From assembly GCA_019634795.1 (NCBI GenBank), contig JAHCAR010000004.1, positions 184,617 to 248,616 on the forward strand: a DNA stretch of 64,000 nt. Direction: 5' to 3'. This document shows, piece by piece, positions 29,194 to 37,937 of the stretch (position 1 is the stretch's first letter; each line of letters starts with the position of its first letter). Origin of the DNA: Dokdonella sp. GTDB taxonomy: Bacteria; Pseudomonadota; Gammaproteobacteria; Xanthomonadales; Rhodanobacteraceae. The position numbers and the translations under genes were made by a program. The notes below the pieces were generated by a model. It worked only from the letters and a program-made list of their open reading frames with translations. It did not search any database and had not been told where the DNA came from.

Positions 29194-30657
29194 ATGCAAA
29201 CCGAAACCACCAGCAATACGCTAGACCCCGCCATCTGCGAACAGGCGCGGCTGACCCGTGATGTTCGTTTCGATGGCCTGTTCTTCACGGCCGTGAAGAC
29301 GACCGGCATCTACTGCCGTCCGGTCTGCCCGGCGCCGACGCCGAAGGCCCGCAACATTGTCTACTACGCGAGCGCTGCCGCAGCCGCGGCAGCCGGTTTC
29401 CGGCCCTGCCTGCGCTGTCGTCCCGAGGCGGCGCCCGGCTCACCGCTGCACCACGCCAGCAGCGCGCTCGTGACCGGCGCGCTGCGCCTGATCGAACAGG
29501 GCGCGCTCGACGAACGCCCGGTCAGCGCCCTGGCTCGACGCGTCGGTGTCGGCGAACGCCATTTGCGCCGCCTGTTCGACCAGGAACTCGGCGCCAGTCC
29601 GCTCGAAGTCGCAGCGACCCGACGCCTGCTCTTCGCCAAGCAATTGCTCAGCGAGACCGACCTTCCGGTCACGAGTGTCGCTGGCGCCGCCGGCTACGCC
29701 AGCCTGCGCCGTTTCAACTCGGCCTTCCTCGAAGCCTACGGCAAACCGCCACGCGAGTTCCGCCGCGGCCGTACGTCGACGAGCACAAGCGACGCGATCG
29801 ACCTGCGCCTGCCGTACCGCGAACCCTACGACTTCGAAGCCTTGCTGGCCTTCTACGAGCGCCGCGCCATTCCCGGCGTCGAGTGCATCGACGCCGGCGG
29901 CTACCGGCGCAGCATCGTCGTCGACGACGAACCGGGCTGGATCGACGTGTCGCGCGCGAGCAACGATTCCGCCCTGCGTTTGCGCGTGCACGGAATGCGT
30001 CCGGCCCGACTCGGACAGGTCGTATCGCGCGTTCGCCGCATGTTCGACGTCGATGCCGATCCGACCGCGATCAGCGGCGCACTGCAACGCGAGCGACGCC
30101 TGCGCGCGATCGCCCGGCGTTGGCCCGGGCAGCGTCTGCCCGGTGCCTGGGACGGCTTCGAACTCGCCGTGCGCGCGGTCCTCGGTCAACAGGTCTCGGT
30201 GGCTGCGGCGCGCACGCTTGCGGCACGCATCGTCGAGCGCCATGGCTCGCCGCACGAAGCGGCGCGGCCGCTCGGACTCGGCGCGCATTTTCCGCGGCCG
30301 GCCGATCTGGCCGATGCCCCGCTCGAAGCGATCGGCCTGCCGCGCGCCCGCGCATCGACGATCCGTGGGCTGGCCCAGGCCTGCCTCGATGGTCGCATCG
30401 ACTTCGCCGCGCACCAGCCACTGGAACCGTTCGTCGAACGCCTCGTCGCCCTGCCCGGTATCGGCGCATGGACCGCGCACTACGTCGCCATGCGCGCGCT
30501 GTCGCAGCCGGATGCGTTTCCAGCCGGTGACCTCGTGCTGCGCAAGCTCGCCGGCGACGGCATGCCGATCAGCGAGCGCGCGATGGAGACGATCGCCGAA
30601 GCCTGGCGCCCTTGGCGCGCCTATGCCGTCATGCTGCTCTGGCGCAGCGCAAACTGA
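29194..30657 (+). CDS. Ada/AlkA fusion: DNA methylphosphotriester sensor plus 3-methyladenine glycosylase
   Basis: A 487-aa fusion. Residues about 10-85 are the Ada zinc domain, with the four metal cysteines in GIYCRPVCPAP and FRPCLRCRPE, one of which takes the methyl from phosphotriesters. An AraC-type HTH follows (about 95-190, VGVGERHLRRLFDQELGASP and ASLRRFNSAFLEAYGKPPRE), then an AlkA-type glycosylase (about 200-485) with helix-hairpin-helix LPGIGAWTAHY and catalytic Asp in FPAGDLVL. It should sense alkylation, activate transcription and excise alkylated bases. The methyltransferase half of classic Ada is a separate gene 14 nt downstream. Confidence 0.93.
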   Translation: MQTETTSNTLDPAICEQARLTRDVRFDGLFFTAVKTTGIYCRPVCPAPTPKARNIVYYASAAAAAAAGFRPCLRCRPEAAPGSPLHHASSALVTGALRLIEQGALDERPVSALARRVGVGERHLRRLFDQELGASPLEVAATRRLLFAKQLLSETDLPVTSVAGAAGYASLRRFNSAFLEAYGKPPREFRRGRTSTSTSDAIDLRLPYREPYDFEALLAFYERRAIPGVECIDAGGYRRSIVVDDEPGWIDVSRASNDSALRLRVHGMRPARLGQVVSRVRRMFDVDADPTAISGALQRERRLRAIARRWPGQRLPGAWDGFELAVRAVLGQQVSVAAARTLAARIVERHGSPHEAARPLGLGAHFPRPADLADAPLEAIGLPRARASTIRGLAQACLDGRIDFAAHQPLEPFVERLVALPGIGAWTAHYVAMRALSQPDAFPAGDLVLRKLAGDGMPISERAMETIAEAWRPWRAYAVMLLWRSAN

Positions 30658-30671
30658 AGGGAATACTGCCC

Positions 30672-31172
30672 ATGTACTACGACATCATTGATACGCCGAT
30701 CGGCCGCGTCTTGCTCGTCGGCAACGGTGAAGCGCTGATTCGGGTCGGCCTGCCCGATGCACGCCATCCGCTTCCGGTTGCGCCCGAGTGGCGACGCGAT
30801 CGCACGGCCCTGGCCGAAGCGCGGGCTCAGTTCGAAGCCTACTTTGACGGCGTGCGGATCGATTTCGACCTGCGGCTCGCGCCCGAAGGCAGCGCGTTCC
30901 AACGCCGCGTATGGGATGCGCTCTGCGACATTCCCTATGCGAGCACGATCAGCTACGCCGAACTGGCGCGCCGGATCGGCAATCCCAAAGCCAGTCGTGC
31001 GGTTGGTCTCGCCAACGGCGCCAATCCGCTCGCGATCGTGGTGCCCTGCCATCGCGTGATCGGTGCCGACGGCAGCCTGACCGGCTACGGCGGCGGACTT
31101 CCCGCCAAGCGCTTCCTGCTCGACCTGGAACGCCGGCACGCGCCGGTCAGACCATTCGCGCTGACGTCCTGA
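30672..31172 (+). CDS. ogt: Methylated-DNA-protein-cysteine methyltransferase
   Basis: A 166-aa O6-methylguanine repair protein. The acceptor Cys is in IVVPCHRVIGADG near the C-terminus, with the DNA-binding helix region ISYAELARRIGNPKASRAVG before it. Start at ATG 30672 (MYYDIIDTPIG), close behind the Ada-AlkA fusion, so the two form an alkylation-repair operon likely activated by the Ada domain. Confidence 0.95.
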   Translation: MYYDIIDTPIGRVLLVGNGEALIRVGLPDARHPLPVAPEWRRDRTALAEARAQFEAYFDGVRIDFDLRLAPEGSAFQRRVWDALCDIPYASTISYAELARRIGNPKASRAVGLANGANPLAIVVPCHRVIGADGSLTGYGGGLPAKRFLLDLERRHAPVRPFALTS

Positions 31173-31187
31173 GGACGGCGCGGCGAC

Positions 31188-31868
31188 TCAGTCTCTGCAT
31201 GGCGCCGCGCGCAGGTGCCACGCCTCCAACTCGGCACGGATGGCCGGCGCCTCATCGCTGAAGGCCAGGCGAAGACGTCGTTGCACGGCATCGATGCGCT
31301 CCGCGTAGAACGCGCAAAGCGCGCTTCCGGACTGCGGTCGGCAAGGATCCTCGACCCATATGTAGAGCGCCCCGGGCGAGCCGCGTGCCGCGCGTTCATG
31401 AGGAATTTCACGCAGGCCCGGCGCGGAAACCCCGATCCCGTCGTGTCCGTCGTAGGCATCGGCCAGTGTTCCCGAAGGGATACCGAGCATGCCGAGCGGA
31501 ACCGCACGCCGCTCGCCACGTCCATTCTCACTCAAGTAGCGGCTGCCATCCTCGCGGACGCAGATGGATGCCGCAGGCACGGAGGGAACGGGCGGCGCCG
31601 GATCCTCACGCGGCGGAGGCGGCTCGGCGGCCGCGGCCGCTGGCGGTTCCTCGACCTCGGCTTCGCGCATGCTGCCGGCATGCGGATCATCAGGCAGGCG
31701 GACGAGGGTCGACGTTTCACCTTCGGCGCAGGGTCGGTCCTGGAACGCGACCCGACCATCGGCGCCCACGCATTTGTGCACTTCCAGCGCCCATAGCGGT
31801 GCAGGCCCGGCCACCAGCACCGCCAGGCCAAGAAAAACGTGTGCCGTCGCCTTCCCGTTCGACACCAC
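31188..31868 (-). CDS. DUF4124-domain secreted protein
   Basis: A 226-aa protein that starts with GTG at 31868. Signal peptide (KATAHVFLGLAVLVAGPAPL, cleavage near ALE), then the DUF4124 motif VHKCVGADGRVAFQDRPCAE with its two Cys, a Pro/Ala-rich linker (about 80-100), and a second Cys-containing region. The function of DUF4124 proteins is unknown; they are common periplasmic or envelope proteins in gammaproteobacteria. It converges on ogt, 15 bp away. Confidence 0.82.
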   Translation of the reverse strand: MVSNGKATAHVFLGLAVLVAGPAPLWALEVHKCVGADGRVAFQDRPCAEGETSTLVRLPDDPHAGSMREAEVEEPPAAAAAEPPPPREDPAPPVPSVPAASICVREDGSRYLSENGRGERRAVPLGMLGIPSGTLADAYDGHDGIGVSAPGLREIPHERAARGSPGALYIWVEDPCRPQSGSALCAFYAERIDAVQRRLRLAFSDEAPAIRAELEAWHLRAAPCRD

Positions 31869-31936
31869 GCACGCATCTCCAGGAACGGGGGCGATCGGTA
31901 TCGCCCCCGTTGATTACCCTATCACTGAACTGCCTA

Positions 31937-32470
31937 TCAGCGCTTGGCATCCTCGGCGGCCGCCTGCGCATCGTCGAGCGCACGCTTGGCGTTCTGCTTG
32001 GCGATGTCGTGGGCGGCGTTCGCCTGGTCCTTGCACGCACCGACCTTTTCCGAGTCCATGGTCTCGCAGCGTTCGAGGGCGACCTTGAGATCGGCATCGG
32101 CCTTGGCCACGGCCAGGTCATAGTCGGCCTTGGCCTGGGTGTTGATCGTGTCGGCCTCGACCTCGGCCACATCGCTGCGCGCATCCTTCGCTGCATCGAG
32201 CGCCTCACCGGTCGCCGAATTGATCTTCTCGTTGGCCTCGGTGTCGGCCTTGGCCACATCGGCGCGCGCCTCTTCACGGGCCACATCGAGCTTGCGTTGT
32301 GCTTCGGCTGTTTGGGCGCTGGCTTCCTGCTGGGCCTTGGCCAGGTCCTCGGCCGCCTGCTGGCGGGCCTGTTCGACATCGCGTTGCGCCTCGACCGCCG
32401 AATCCTGCTGGCTGCAGGCACCCAGGCCGAGGGTCAGGGCGATCATTGATACGAGCATCAGGTTCTTCAT
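31937..32470 (-). CDS. Alanine-rich coiled-coil lipoprotein
   Basis: A 177-aa lipoprotein: signal MKNLMLVSMIALTLGLGAC with Cys at 19, then an almost uninterrupted Ala/Glu/Asp/Lys helix (residues about 25-177) in irregular 11-residue repeats of the apolipoprotein or LEA-like kind. Two Cys lie in ERCETMDSEKVGACKDQAN. It probably forms an envelope coiled coil. No catalytic function is visible. Confidence 0.8.
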   Translation of the reverse strand: MKNLMLVSMIALTLGLGACSQQDSAVEAQRDVEQARQQAAEDLAKAQQEASAQTAEAQRKLDVAREEARADVAKADTEANEKINSATGEALDAAKDARSDVAEVEADTINTQAKADYDLAVAKADADLKVALERCETMDSEKVGACKDQANAAHDIAKQNAKRALDDAQAAAEDAKR

Positions 32471-32627
32471 CTATTTGTCTCCAGTTGGTCGGCGGCTCGC
32501 CCGGTGCCGGTTCGCAACGATCCGGACGCCACGCGGCGCATTGGAACTGGAGCAACGTGAACCCCCCGTAATCCGCTCGAAAACCATTCAGCGCGCGGAC
32601 ACGTTCATGTTTAGCCCGCTGCCCGTC

Positions 32628-33272
32628 TCAGCCCCCTTGGCGGGCGCGCACCACTGCGCTGGGCAGTGCCGCGATGCGCGCGTACTCGCCGCGCCTGAAG
32701 ACTTCCGGGTCGGCCAGGGCCGCCTCGATCATCGGCGTCGCGTCATTGCCCCAGAACAGCTGATCGCCGAGACGCAGGGTCGGCACGCCGAACACGCCGC
32801 AGCCGATCGCCTCTTCGGTGTTCGCACGCAGTTGTTCCTTGACCGCGGCCGCGCTGATCGCCGATTCGATGTCGGCGATGCCGAGGCGCCGGGCCAGTGC
32901 TTCGAGAGCGGCAGCCGTATCACCGGCGTGGCCATGCTTCCAGAGATGATCGAATATTTCGCCGATGCTCTCCCAACGCGTGCCGCAGGCGATCGACAGG
33001 CGCAATGCGGCCAGCGGGTTGAACGGATGCGCCGGCGGGAAGTGCAGTTCGAGGCCCTGCGCATCGGCACTCCACTGGACCATGCGGTAGGTGAATTCGC
33101 GCTTGCCTGGGATCTCGGCGGGACCGAGCTGACCGTGATGGGCGAGCACGGCGCCGAATACGATCGGGCGCGGCCTGATCGGCCATTTCGCGGCGAGCGC
33201 GCGCATGCGTGCGAACTGCAGGTAGGCGAACGGCGAAATGAAGTCGAAGTACCAGATGGCCTCGTCCGTCAT
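32628..33272 (-). CDS. 2-hydroxychromene-2-carboxylate isomerase family (DsbA-like) protein
   Basis: A 214-aa thioredoxin-fold protein of the DsbA/HCCA isomerase group: WYFDFISPFAYLQFARM at the N-terminus, with Ser at the glutathione-contacting place, and VFGVPTLRLGDQLFWGND near the C-terminus. Members are kappa-class glutathione transferase-like isomerases; the physiological substrate is not known. The ATG overlaps the fadE stop by one base (TGATG), so it is co-translated with fadE and may act in degradation of organic acids. Confidence 0.88.
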   Translation of the reverse strand: MTDEAIWYFDFISPFAYLQFARMRALAAKWPIRPRPIVFGAVLAHHGQLGPAEIPGKREFTYRMVQWSADAQGLELHFPPAHPFNPLAALRLSIACGTRWESIGEIFDHLWKHGHAGDTAAALEALARRLGIADIESAISAAAVKEQLRANTEEAIGCGVFGVPTLRLGDQLFWGNDATPMIEAALADPEVFRRGEYARIAALPSAVVRARQGG

Positions 33273-35686
33273 CAGCGCAGGCTCCGGAACTGTTCCGGGC
33301 TGAAGGCGTCGACCTGGATCACCTCGTCGCGCAGGTCACGAGCCTCGTTGAGCCGGTCGTACTCCTCGCGGGTGATGATGCCGGCGGCCAGGCCGGTATC
33401 GTCGAGCATGTGGCCCGGGGCGCGATCGAGCTTGCCGGCGCGCACCGCATCGCGCAGCTTGGTTTCGATCGGCAACGCCGCGACGGCCTTGTCGAGCGCC
33501 GCCTCGAGCCGGCCCAGCCCGGGCTGGTCGCCGGCCGGCACGAACACGTCCTCGGTCAGCGTCTTGCGCGCTTCGCGATCCTCGAGGATGTCGCGCGCGA
33601 CGCGCGCGCCGATGCGGTCCGCCGGCGGCCGGAAGCGCGCGCCGAGCGGAAAGATCAGCAGGTCGAGGAACCAGGCCGCGCTGCGGTTCGGCAGGTTTTC
33701 GAGCACGCCGAGCAGGGCTTCCTGGATCCTGTACAGGCACAGATCCACCGACCAGCGCACGAGTCCGAAGTTGGCCGTGGTCTTGCCCTCGTCGTGATAG
33801 CGCTTGAGCGCAGCCGAGGCGAGGTACAGGTAGGCCAGCGCGTCGGCCAGGCGACCGGAGATCTTTTCGCGGCGCTTGAGCGTGCCGCCGAGGGTGCCCA
33901 TCGCCGTGTCCGAGACGATCGTGAATGCCGCCGAAAAGCGCGACAGATGCTGGTAGTAGCGTGCCGTGTCCTCGGTCTGCGGCGCCCCGGCGAAACGCGA
34001 GCCCGACAGGGCCAGCAAGGTGGCCCTCACGGCACGCGTGAAGAGCAGGTTGACGTGGCCGAAGATGGCCTGGTCGAAGGCCTTGAGGTCGCCCTTGGCG
34101 ACCGACTCGATTTCCCGGTGCACGAACGGGTGGCAGCGAATCGCGCCCTGGCCATAGACGATCATCGAACGGGTCAGGATGTTCGCACCCTCGACCGTGA
34201 TGCCGATCGGCACCGCATCCCAGGAGCGCGACAGCATGTTGCGCGGGCCGCGCTGGATCGCGCTGCCGGCGCGGATGTCCATGGCATCGATGATGACCTG
34301 GCGCATGCCTTCGGTCAGGTAGGCCTTGGCGATCGAACCGATCACCGCCGGTTTCTCGCCGGCATCGAGCGCGCCGCAGGTCAGGGTCCGCGTCGCCGTC
34401 ATCAGGTAGGTCATGCCGGCGATGCGCGCGAGCGGTTCCTCGATGCCCTCGAAGCGCCCGATCGGCGTATCGAACTGCTCGCGCACGGTCGCATAGGCGC
34501 CACAGATGCGCGTCGCCATCTGTGCAGCGCCGATGCTCAGCGCCGGCAGCGAAATCGAGCGCCCGGCGGCGAGCGATTCCATCAGCATGCGCCAGCCATG
34601 GCCGACGCCTTCGCGCTCGCCGATGATCGCGTCGATCGGCACCCAGACATCGCGGCCGATCGTCGGGCCGTTGTGGAACGGCACGCCCATCGGGTCATGG
34701 CGCATGCCGATCTCGACACCCGGGGTATCGCGCGGTATCAGCGCGCAGGTGATGCCGCGATCGACTTCGTCGCCGAGCAGATGGTCGGGATCCTTGAGGC
34801 GGAAGGCGAGGCCGATCAGGGTCGCCACCGGAGCGAGGGTGATGTAGCGCTTCATCCAGTTCAGGCGCAGGCCGAGCACTTCGCGGCCATCGATCGAGCG
34901 CTTCTCGACGATGCCCTCGGACTGGGTCGCCGCCGCATCCGATCCCGCTTCGGGTCCGGTCAGGGCGAAACACGGAATTTCCTCGCCGTCGGCGAGGCGT
35001 TTCAGATAGCGGTCCTTCTGCGCCTGGGTGCCGTAATGCATCAGCAGCTCGCCGGGCCCGAGCGAGTTCGGCACCATCACGGTCACCGCGGCAGTCACCG
35101 AACGGCTCGAAATGCGTGTGACGATGCGCGACTGGGCCAGCGCGGAAAAACCGTGGCCGCCGTATTCCTTCGGGATGATCAGGCCGAACAGCCGGTGCTT
35201 GCGGATCAGCGCCCAGACTTCGGGCGGCAGGTCGCGGTCCTGATAGACCTGCCAGTCATCGATCGCCGCGCACAGTTCATTGACTGGGCCGTCGAGGAAG
35301 GCCTGCTCGTCATCGCTGAGCGGGCGCGCCTCGAAATCGAGCAGCTTCTGCCAGTCCGGCATGCCGGAGAACAGGTCGGCATCCCACCACACGGTCCCGG
35401 CCTCGAGGGCCACGCGCTCGGTGTCGCCGAGCCGCGGCAGCACCTTGGCGAAGACCGGCATGACAAAGCGCGATATCAGGGCCCGGCGCAGCGGCGGCAG
35501 GCCGAACACGAGCGCGAGCAGGATCAGGCCCGTGGTCACTGCCATGAACAGCGACGGCGAAGCGACGCCCTGTACGCGCCAGCCGAGCAGCAGGATCGCT
35601 GCAGCGCCGGTCCAGGCAAGGAAACCAAATCCGCGGAAAGCGAGGACGAGTATCGCAATGATTGCCAGTGCGAATGCAATCCACAT
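33272..35686 (-). CDS. fadE: Acyl-CoA dehydrogenase FadE
   Basis: An 804-aa acyl-CoA dehydrogenase of the long enterobacterial FadE type (about 814 aa), the first step of fatty-acid beta-oxidation. Two N-terminal hydrophobic segments (FALAIIAILVLAFRGFGFLA and a second) anchor it to the membrane. The FAD-dehydrogenase core spans about 120-480 (CFALTGPEAGSDAA), and the C-terminal DUF1974 region runs about 480-780. Followed by the isomerase gene with a one-base overlap. Confidence 0.94.
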   Translation of the reverse strand: MWIAFALAIIAILVLAFRGFGFLAWTGAAAILLLGWRVQGVASPSLFMAVTTGLILLALVFGLPPLRRALISRFVMPVFAKVLPRLGDTERVALEAGTVWWDADLFSGMPDWQKLLDFEARPLSDDEQAFLDGPVNELCAAIDDWQVYQDRDLPPEVWALIRKHRLFGLIIPKEYGGHGFSALAQSRIVTRISSRSVTAAVTVMVPNSLGPGELLMHYGTQAQKDRYLKRLADGEEIPCFALTGPEAGSDAAATQSEGIVEKRSIDGREVLGLRLNWMKRYITLAPVATLIGLAFRLKDPDHLLGDEVDRGITCALIPRDTPGVEIGMRHDPMGVPFHNGPTIGRDVWVPIDAIIGEREGVGHGWRMLMESLAAGRSISLPALSIGAAQMATRICGAYATVREQFDTPIGRFEGIEEPLARIAGMTYLMTATRTLTCGALDAGEKPAVIGSIAKAYLTEGMRQVIIDAMDIRAGSAIQRGPRNMLSRSWDAVPIGITVEGANILTRSMIVYGQGAIRCHPFVHREIESVAKGDLKAFDQAIFGHVNLLFTRAVRATLLALSGSRFAGAPQTEDTARYYQHLSRFSAAFTIVSDTAMGTLGGTLKRREKISGRLADALAYLYLASAALKRYHDEGKTTANFGLVRWSVDLCLYRIQEALLGVLENLPNRSAAWFLDLLIFPLGARFRPPADRIGARVARDILEDREARKTLTEDVFVPAGDQPGLGRLEAALDKAVAALPIETKLRDAVRAGKLDRAPGHMLDDTGLAAGIITREEYDRLNEARDLRDEVIQVDAFSPEQFRSLR

Positions 35687-35847
35687 GAGCGGTGCTCCTC
35701 GGGAAGACCACTCGATTATGCGCCAGGCGCACGTTGCGGCGCCAAGATCGCACGGCCCAGCGCGAACCGGCGTTCAGCCGTATCGGCCATGGCGAAGCGC
35801 GGCATTGCAAGGTGCACTGCCACGCGCCGGCCCGGCGCAAGCCGGCC

Positions 35848-37386
35848 TCAGGGCTGGTCGCCCGCGGCGCGCAGAAACAGGCGATAGGCCGGGTTCGCGC
35901 TTTCGTCGCTGTGCGGATAGCCGAGCTTGCCGAGGAACGCACGAAAGTCCTTCATGTCCGACTGCGGCACCTGGATGCCGACCAGGATGCGACCGTAGTC
36001 CGCGCCCTCGTTGCGATAATGGAACAGTGAAATGTTCCAACCGGGATTCATCGCCGAGAGAAAACGCAGCAGTGCACCGGGACGCTCCGGGAACTCGAAG
36101 CGGTAGAGAAGCTCGTCGTGGGCACTGGCCGAACGACCGCCGATCATGTGACGCAGGTGCTGCTTGGCCAGTTCGTCGTTGCTCAGGTCGAGGGTGGCGA
36201 AGCCTTCGGCCCGCAGGGCCCGGATCATCCGCGTGCGGTCGCCCGCGCCGGCGACCTGCAGGCCGACGAACAGGTTGGCCTGGGCGGCGTCGGCCATGCG
36301 GTAGTTGAACTCGGTGATGCTGTGGCCCTCGAGCACGGTGCAGAAGCGGCGAAACGAACCACGCTGCTCGGGAATCGTCACCGCCAGCACCGATTCGCGC
36401 GCCTCGCCGACTTCGGCGCGTTCGGCGACGAAGCGCAGACGGTCGAAGTTCATGTTGGCCCCGCAAGCGACGGCGACCACGGTCCTGCCGCGCACGGCAT
36501 GCTGGGAAGTCCAGGCTTTCATGCCGGCCACGGCCAGCGCGCCGGCCGGTTCGAGGATGCTGCGCGTGTCCTGGAAAACGTCCTTGATCGCGGCGCAGAC
36601 CGCATCGGCATCGACCCGTACGATTTCGTCGACGAGTTCGCGGCAGATGCGGAATGTCTCCTTGCCGACCTGTTTGACCGCGGTACCGTCGCAGAACAGG
36701 CCGACGTCCTTGAGCCTGACCCGCCGACCCGCCTCGATCGAGCGGGCCATGGCGTCGGAATCGAGCGCCTGCACGCCGACGATGCGGATCTCGGGCCGGA
36801 TCGCCTTCACGTACGCGGCAATGCCCGAGATCAACCCGCCGCCACCGATGGCGACGAAGATGGCCTCGAGCGGGTCCGGATGCTGGCGCAGGATTTCCAT
36901 GCCGATCGTGCCCTGCCCGGCAATCACGTCGGGATCGTCGAACGGATGCACGAAGACGAGCCGGCGGCGTTCGCCCAGCGCATCGGCGTGGGCCTTGGCA
37001 TCCGAATAGGATTCGCCGCGCAGGACGATCTCGATGCGCTCGCCGCCGATCGCATGCACCGCGTCGATCTTGACCTGCGGCGTGGTTACCGGCATCACGA
37101 TCACGGCACGGCAATCGAGCCTGGCTGCGGCCAGGGCGACGCCCTGGGCATGGTTGCCGGCCGAGGCGGCGATCACGCCACGCTTGAGCTCGGCCCGGCT
37201 CAGCGTAGCCATCTTGTTGTAGGCGCCGCGCAGCTTGAACGAAAACACCGGCTGGTTGTCCTCGCGCTTGAGCAGCACCGTGCAGCCAGTGCGCGCTGAC
37301 AAGCCCGGCGCGACTTCGAGTTCGCTTTCCCGGGCCACGTCGTAGACGCGCGAGGTGAGGATTCGTTTCAGATAGTCGACGGGCAT
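35848..37386 (-). CDS. ilvA: Threonine ammonia-lyase, biosynthetic
   Basis: A 512-aa PLP enzyme converting threonine to 2-oxobutanoate, the first step of isoleucine synthesis. The PLP lysine is in SFKLRGAYNKM (residues about 50-60), with SAGNHAQGVA and the glycine-rich GGGGLISG loop. Two C-terminal ACT-like domains (about 335-510) are the allosteric part. Length fits the E. coli enzyme (514 aa). Start ATG at 37386 (MPVDYLKRIL). No leader peptide or attenuator is evident. Confidence 0.95.
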   Translation of the reverse strand: MPVDYLKRILTSRVYDVARESELEVAPGLSARTGCTVLLKREDNQPVFSFKLRGAYNKMATLSRAELKRGVIAASAGNHAQGVALAAARLDCRAVIVMPVTTPQVKIDAVHAIGGERIEIVLRGESYSDAKAHADALGERRRLVFVHPFDDPDVIAGQGTIGMEILRQHPDPLEAIFVAIGGGGLISGIAAYVKAIRPEIRIVGVQALDSDAMARSIEAGRRVRLKDVGLFCDGTAVKQVGKETFRICRELVDEIVRVDADAVCAAIKDVFQDTRSILEPAGALAVAGMKAWTSQHAVRGRTVVAVACGANMNFDRLRFVAERAEVGEARESVLAVTIPEQRGSFRRFCTVLEGHSITEFNYRMADAAQANLFVGLQVAGAGDRTRMIRALRAEGFATLDLSNDELAKQHLRHMIGGRSASAHDELLYRFEFPERPGALLRFLSAMNPGWNISLFHYRNEGADYGRILVGIQVPQSDMKDFRAFLGKLGYPHSDESANPAYRLFLRAAGDQP

Positions 37387-37473
37387 CGCAGGGTCCGGCA
37401 GCGGACCTGCAGCCTAACCAGCCGCGCCGGAACCCACAATTGCCGCGATCGCGGGCCAGCCGACCGAGCGGGG

Positions 37474-37809
37474 CTATTCGGCCTTCTTGAGGTCTTCCAT
37501 GCTCCAGATGAACTCGATCGAGATCACGCTGGCCGTATTGCCGTCGATGCGCGCCTTGCACTTGAGCATCTGGGTGAATTCGGATGCCAGGCCCCGATCG
37601 AAAATGATCGGGCCCGAAACCTGGTAGGTGTCCGGAGCATCGGCCTGGACGGCGCTCGCCAACAGCTTGTCGGCATCGATTTCATAGGTCTTGCCGGTCA
37701 GGCGCTGATCGGCTTCCCTGATGCAGGCATCGGCCACCAGCTTTTTCGGCCCTCCGCCTGCGCACGCGCTCAAGAGGAGGCAAGAAACGACGGCGGCAGC
37801 TGCACGCAT
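37474..37809 (-). CDS. Small putative lipoprotein
   Basis: A 111-aa protein with lipoprotein signal MRAAAAVVSCLLLSAC (Cys at 16, lipobox LSAC). The mature part has two Cys (ACIREADQR and MLKCKARIDG) and is probably a small beta protein. No family recognised. A long imperfect inverted repeat lies just upstream of its start. Confidence 0.7.
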   Translation of the reverse strand: MRAAAAVVSCLLLSACAGGGPKKLVADACIREADQRLTGKTYEIDADKLLASAVQADAPDTYQVSGPIIFDRGLASEFTQMLKCKARIDGNTASVISIEFIWSMEDLKKAE

Positions 37810-37815
37810 TGGCTT

Positions 37816-37883
37816 ACTCCTGCATCAGTGTGCTCGAGGTCGCACGGCGTGACGCAGTGCACAGCATCACGCTGATCAGGAGT
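37816..37883. promoter_or_regulatory. Imperfect inverted repeat upstream of small lipoprotein gene
   Basis: ACTCCTGCATCAGTGTG (37816-37832) faces CACGCTGATCAGGAGT (37868-37883) across a 35-nt gap, 7 bp upstream of the minus-strand lipoprotein start. A TATACT -10-like element on the minus strand overlaps the outer arm. It could be a looped operator or a leader-RNA stem. Confidence 0.45.
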
Positions 37884-37937
37884 ATAGGTGCAGCCTCCGA
37901 ATAACCCATGCTGCGATGCAACGAACCTGCTCGTAGA

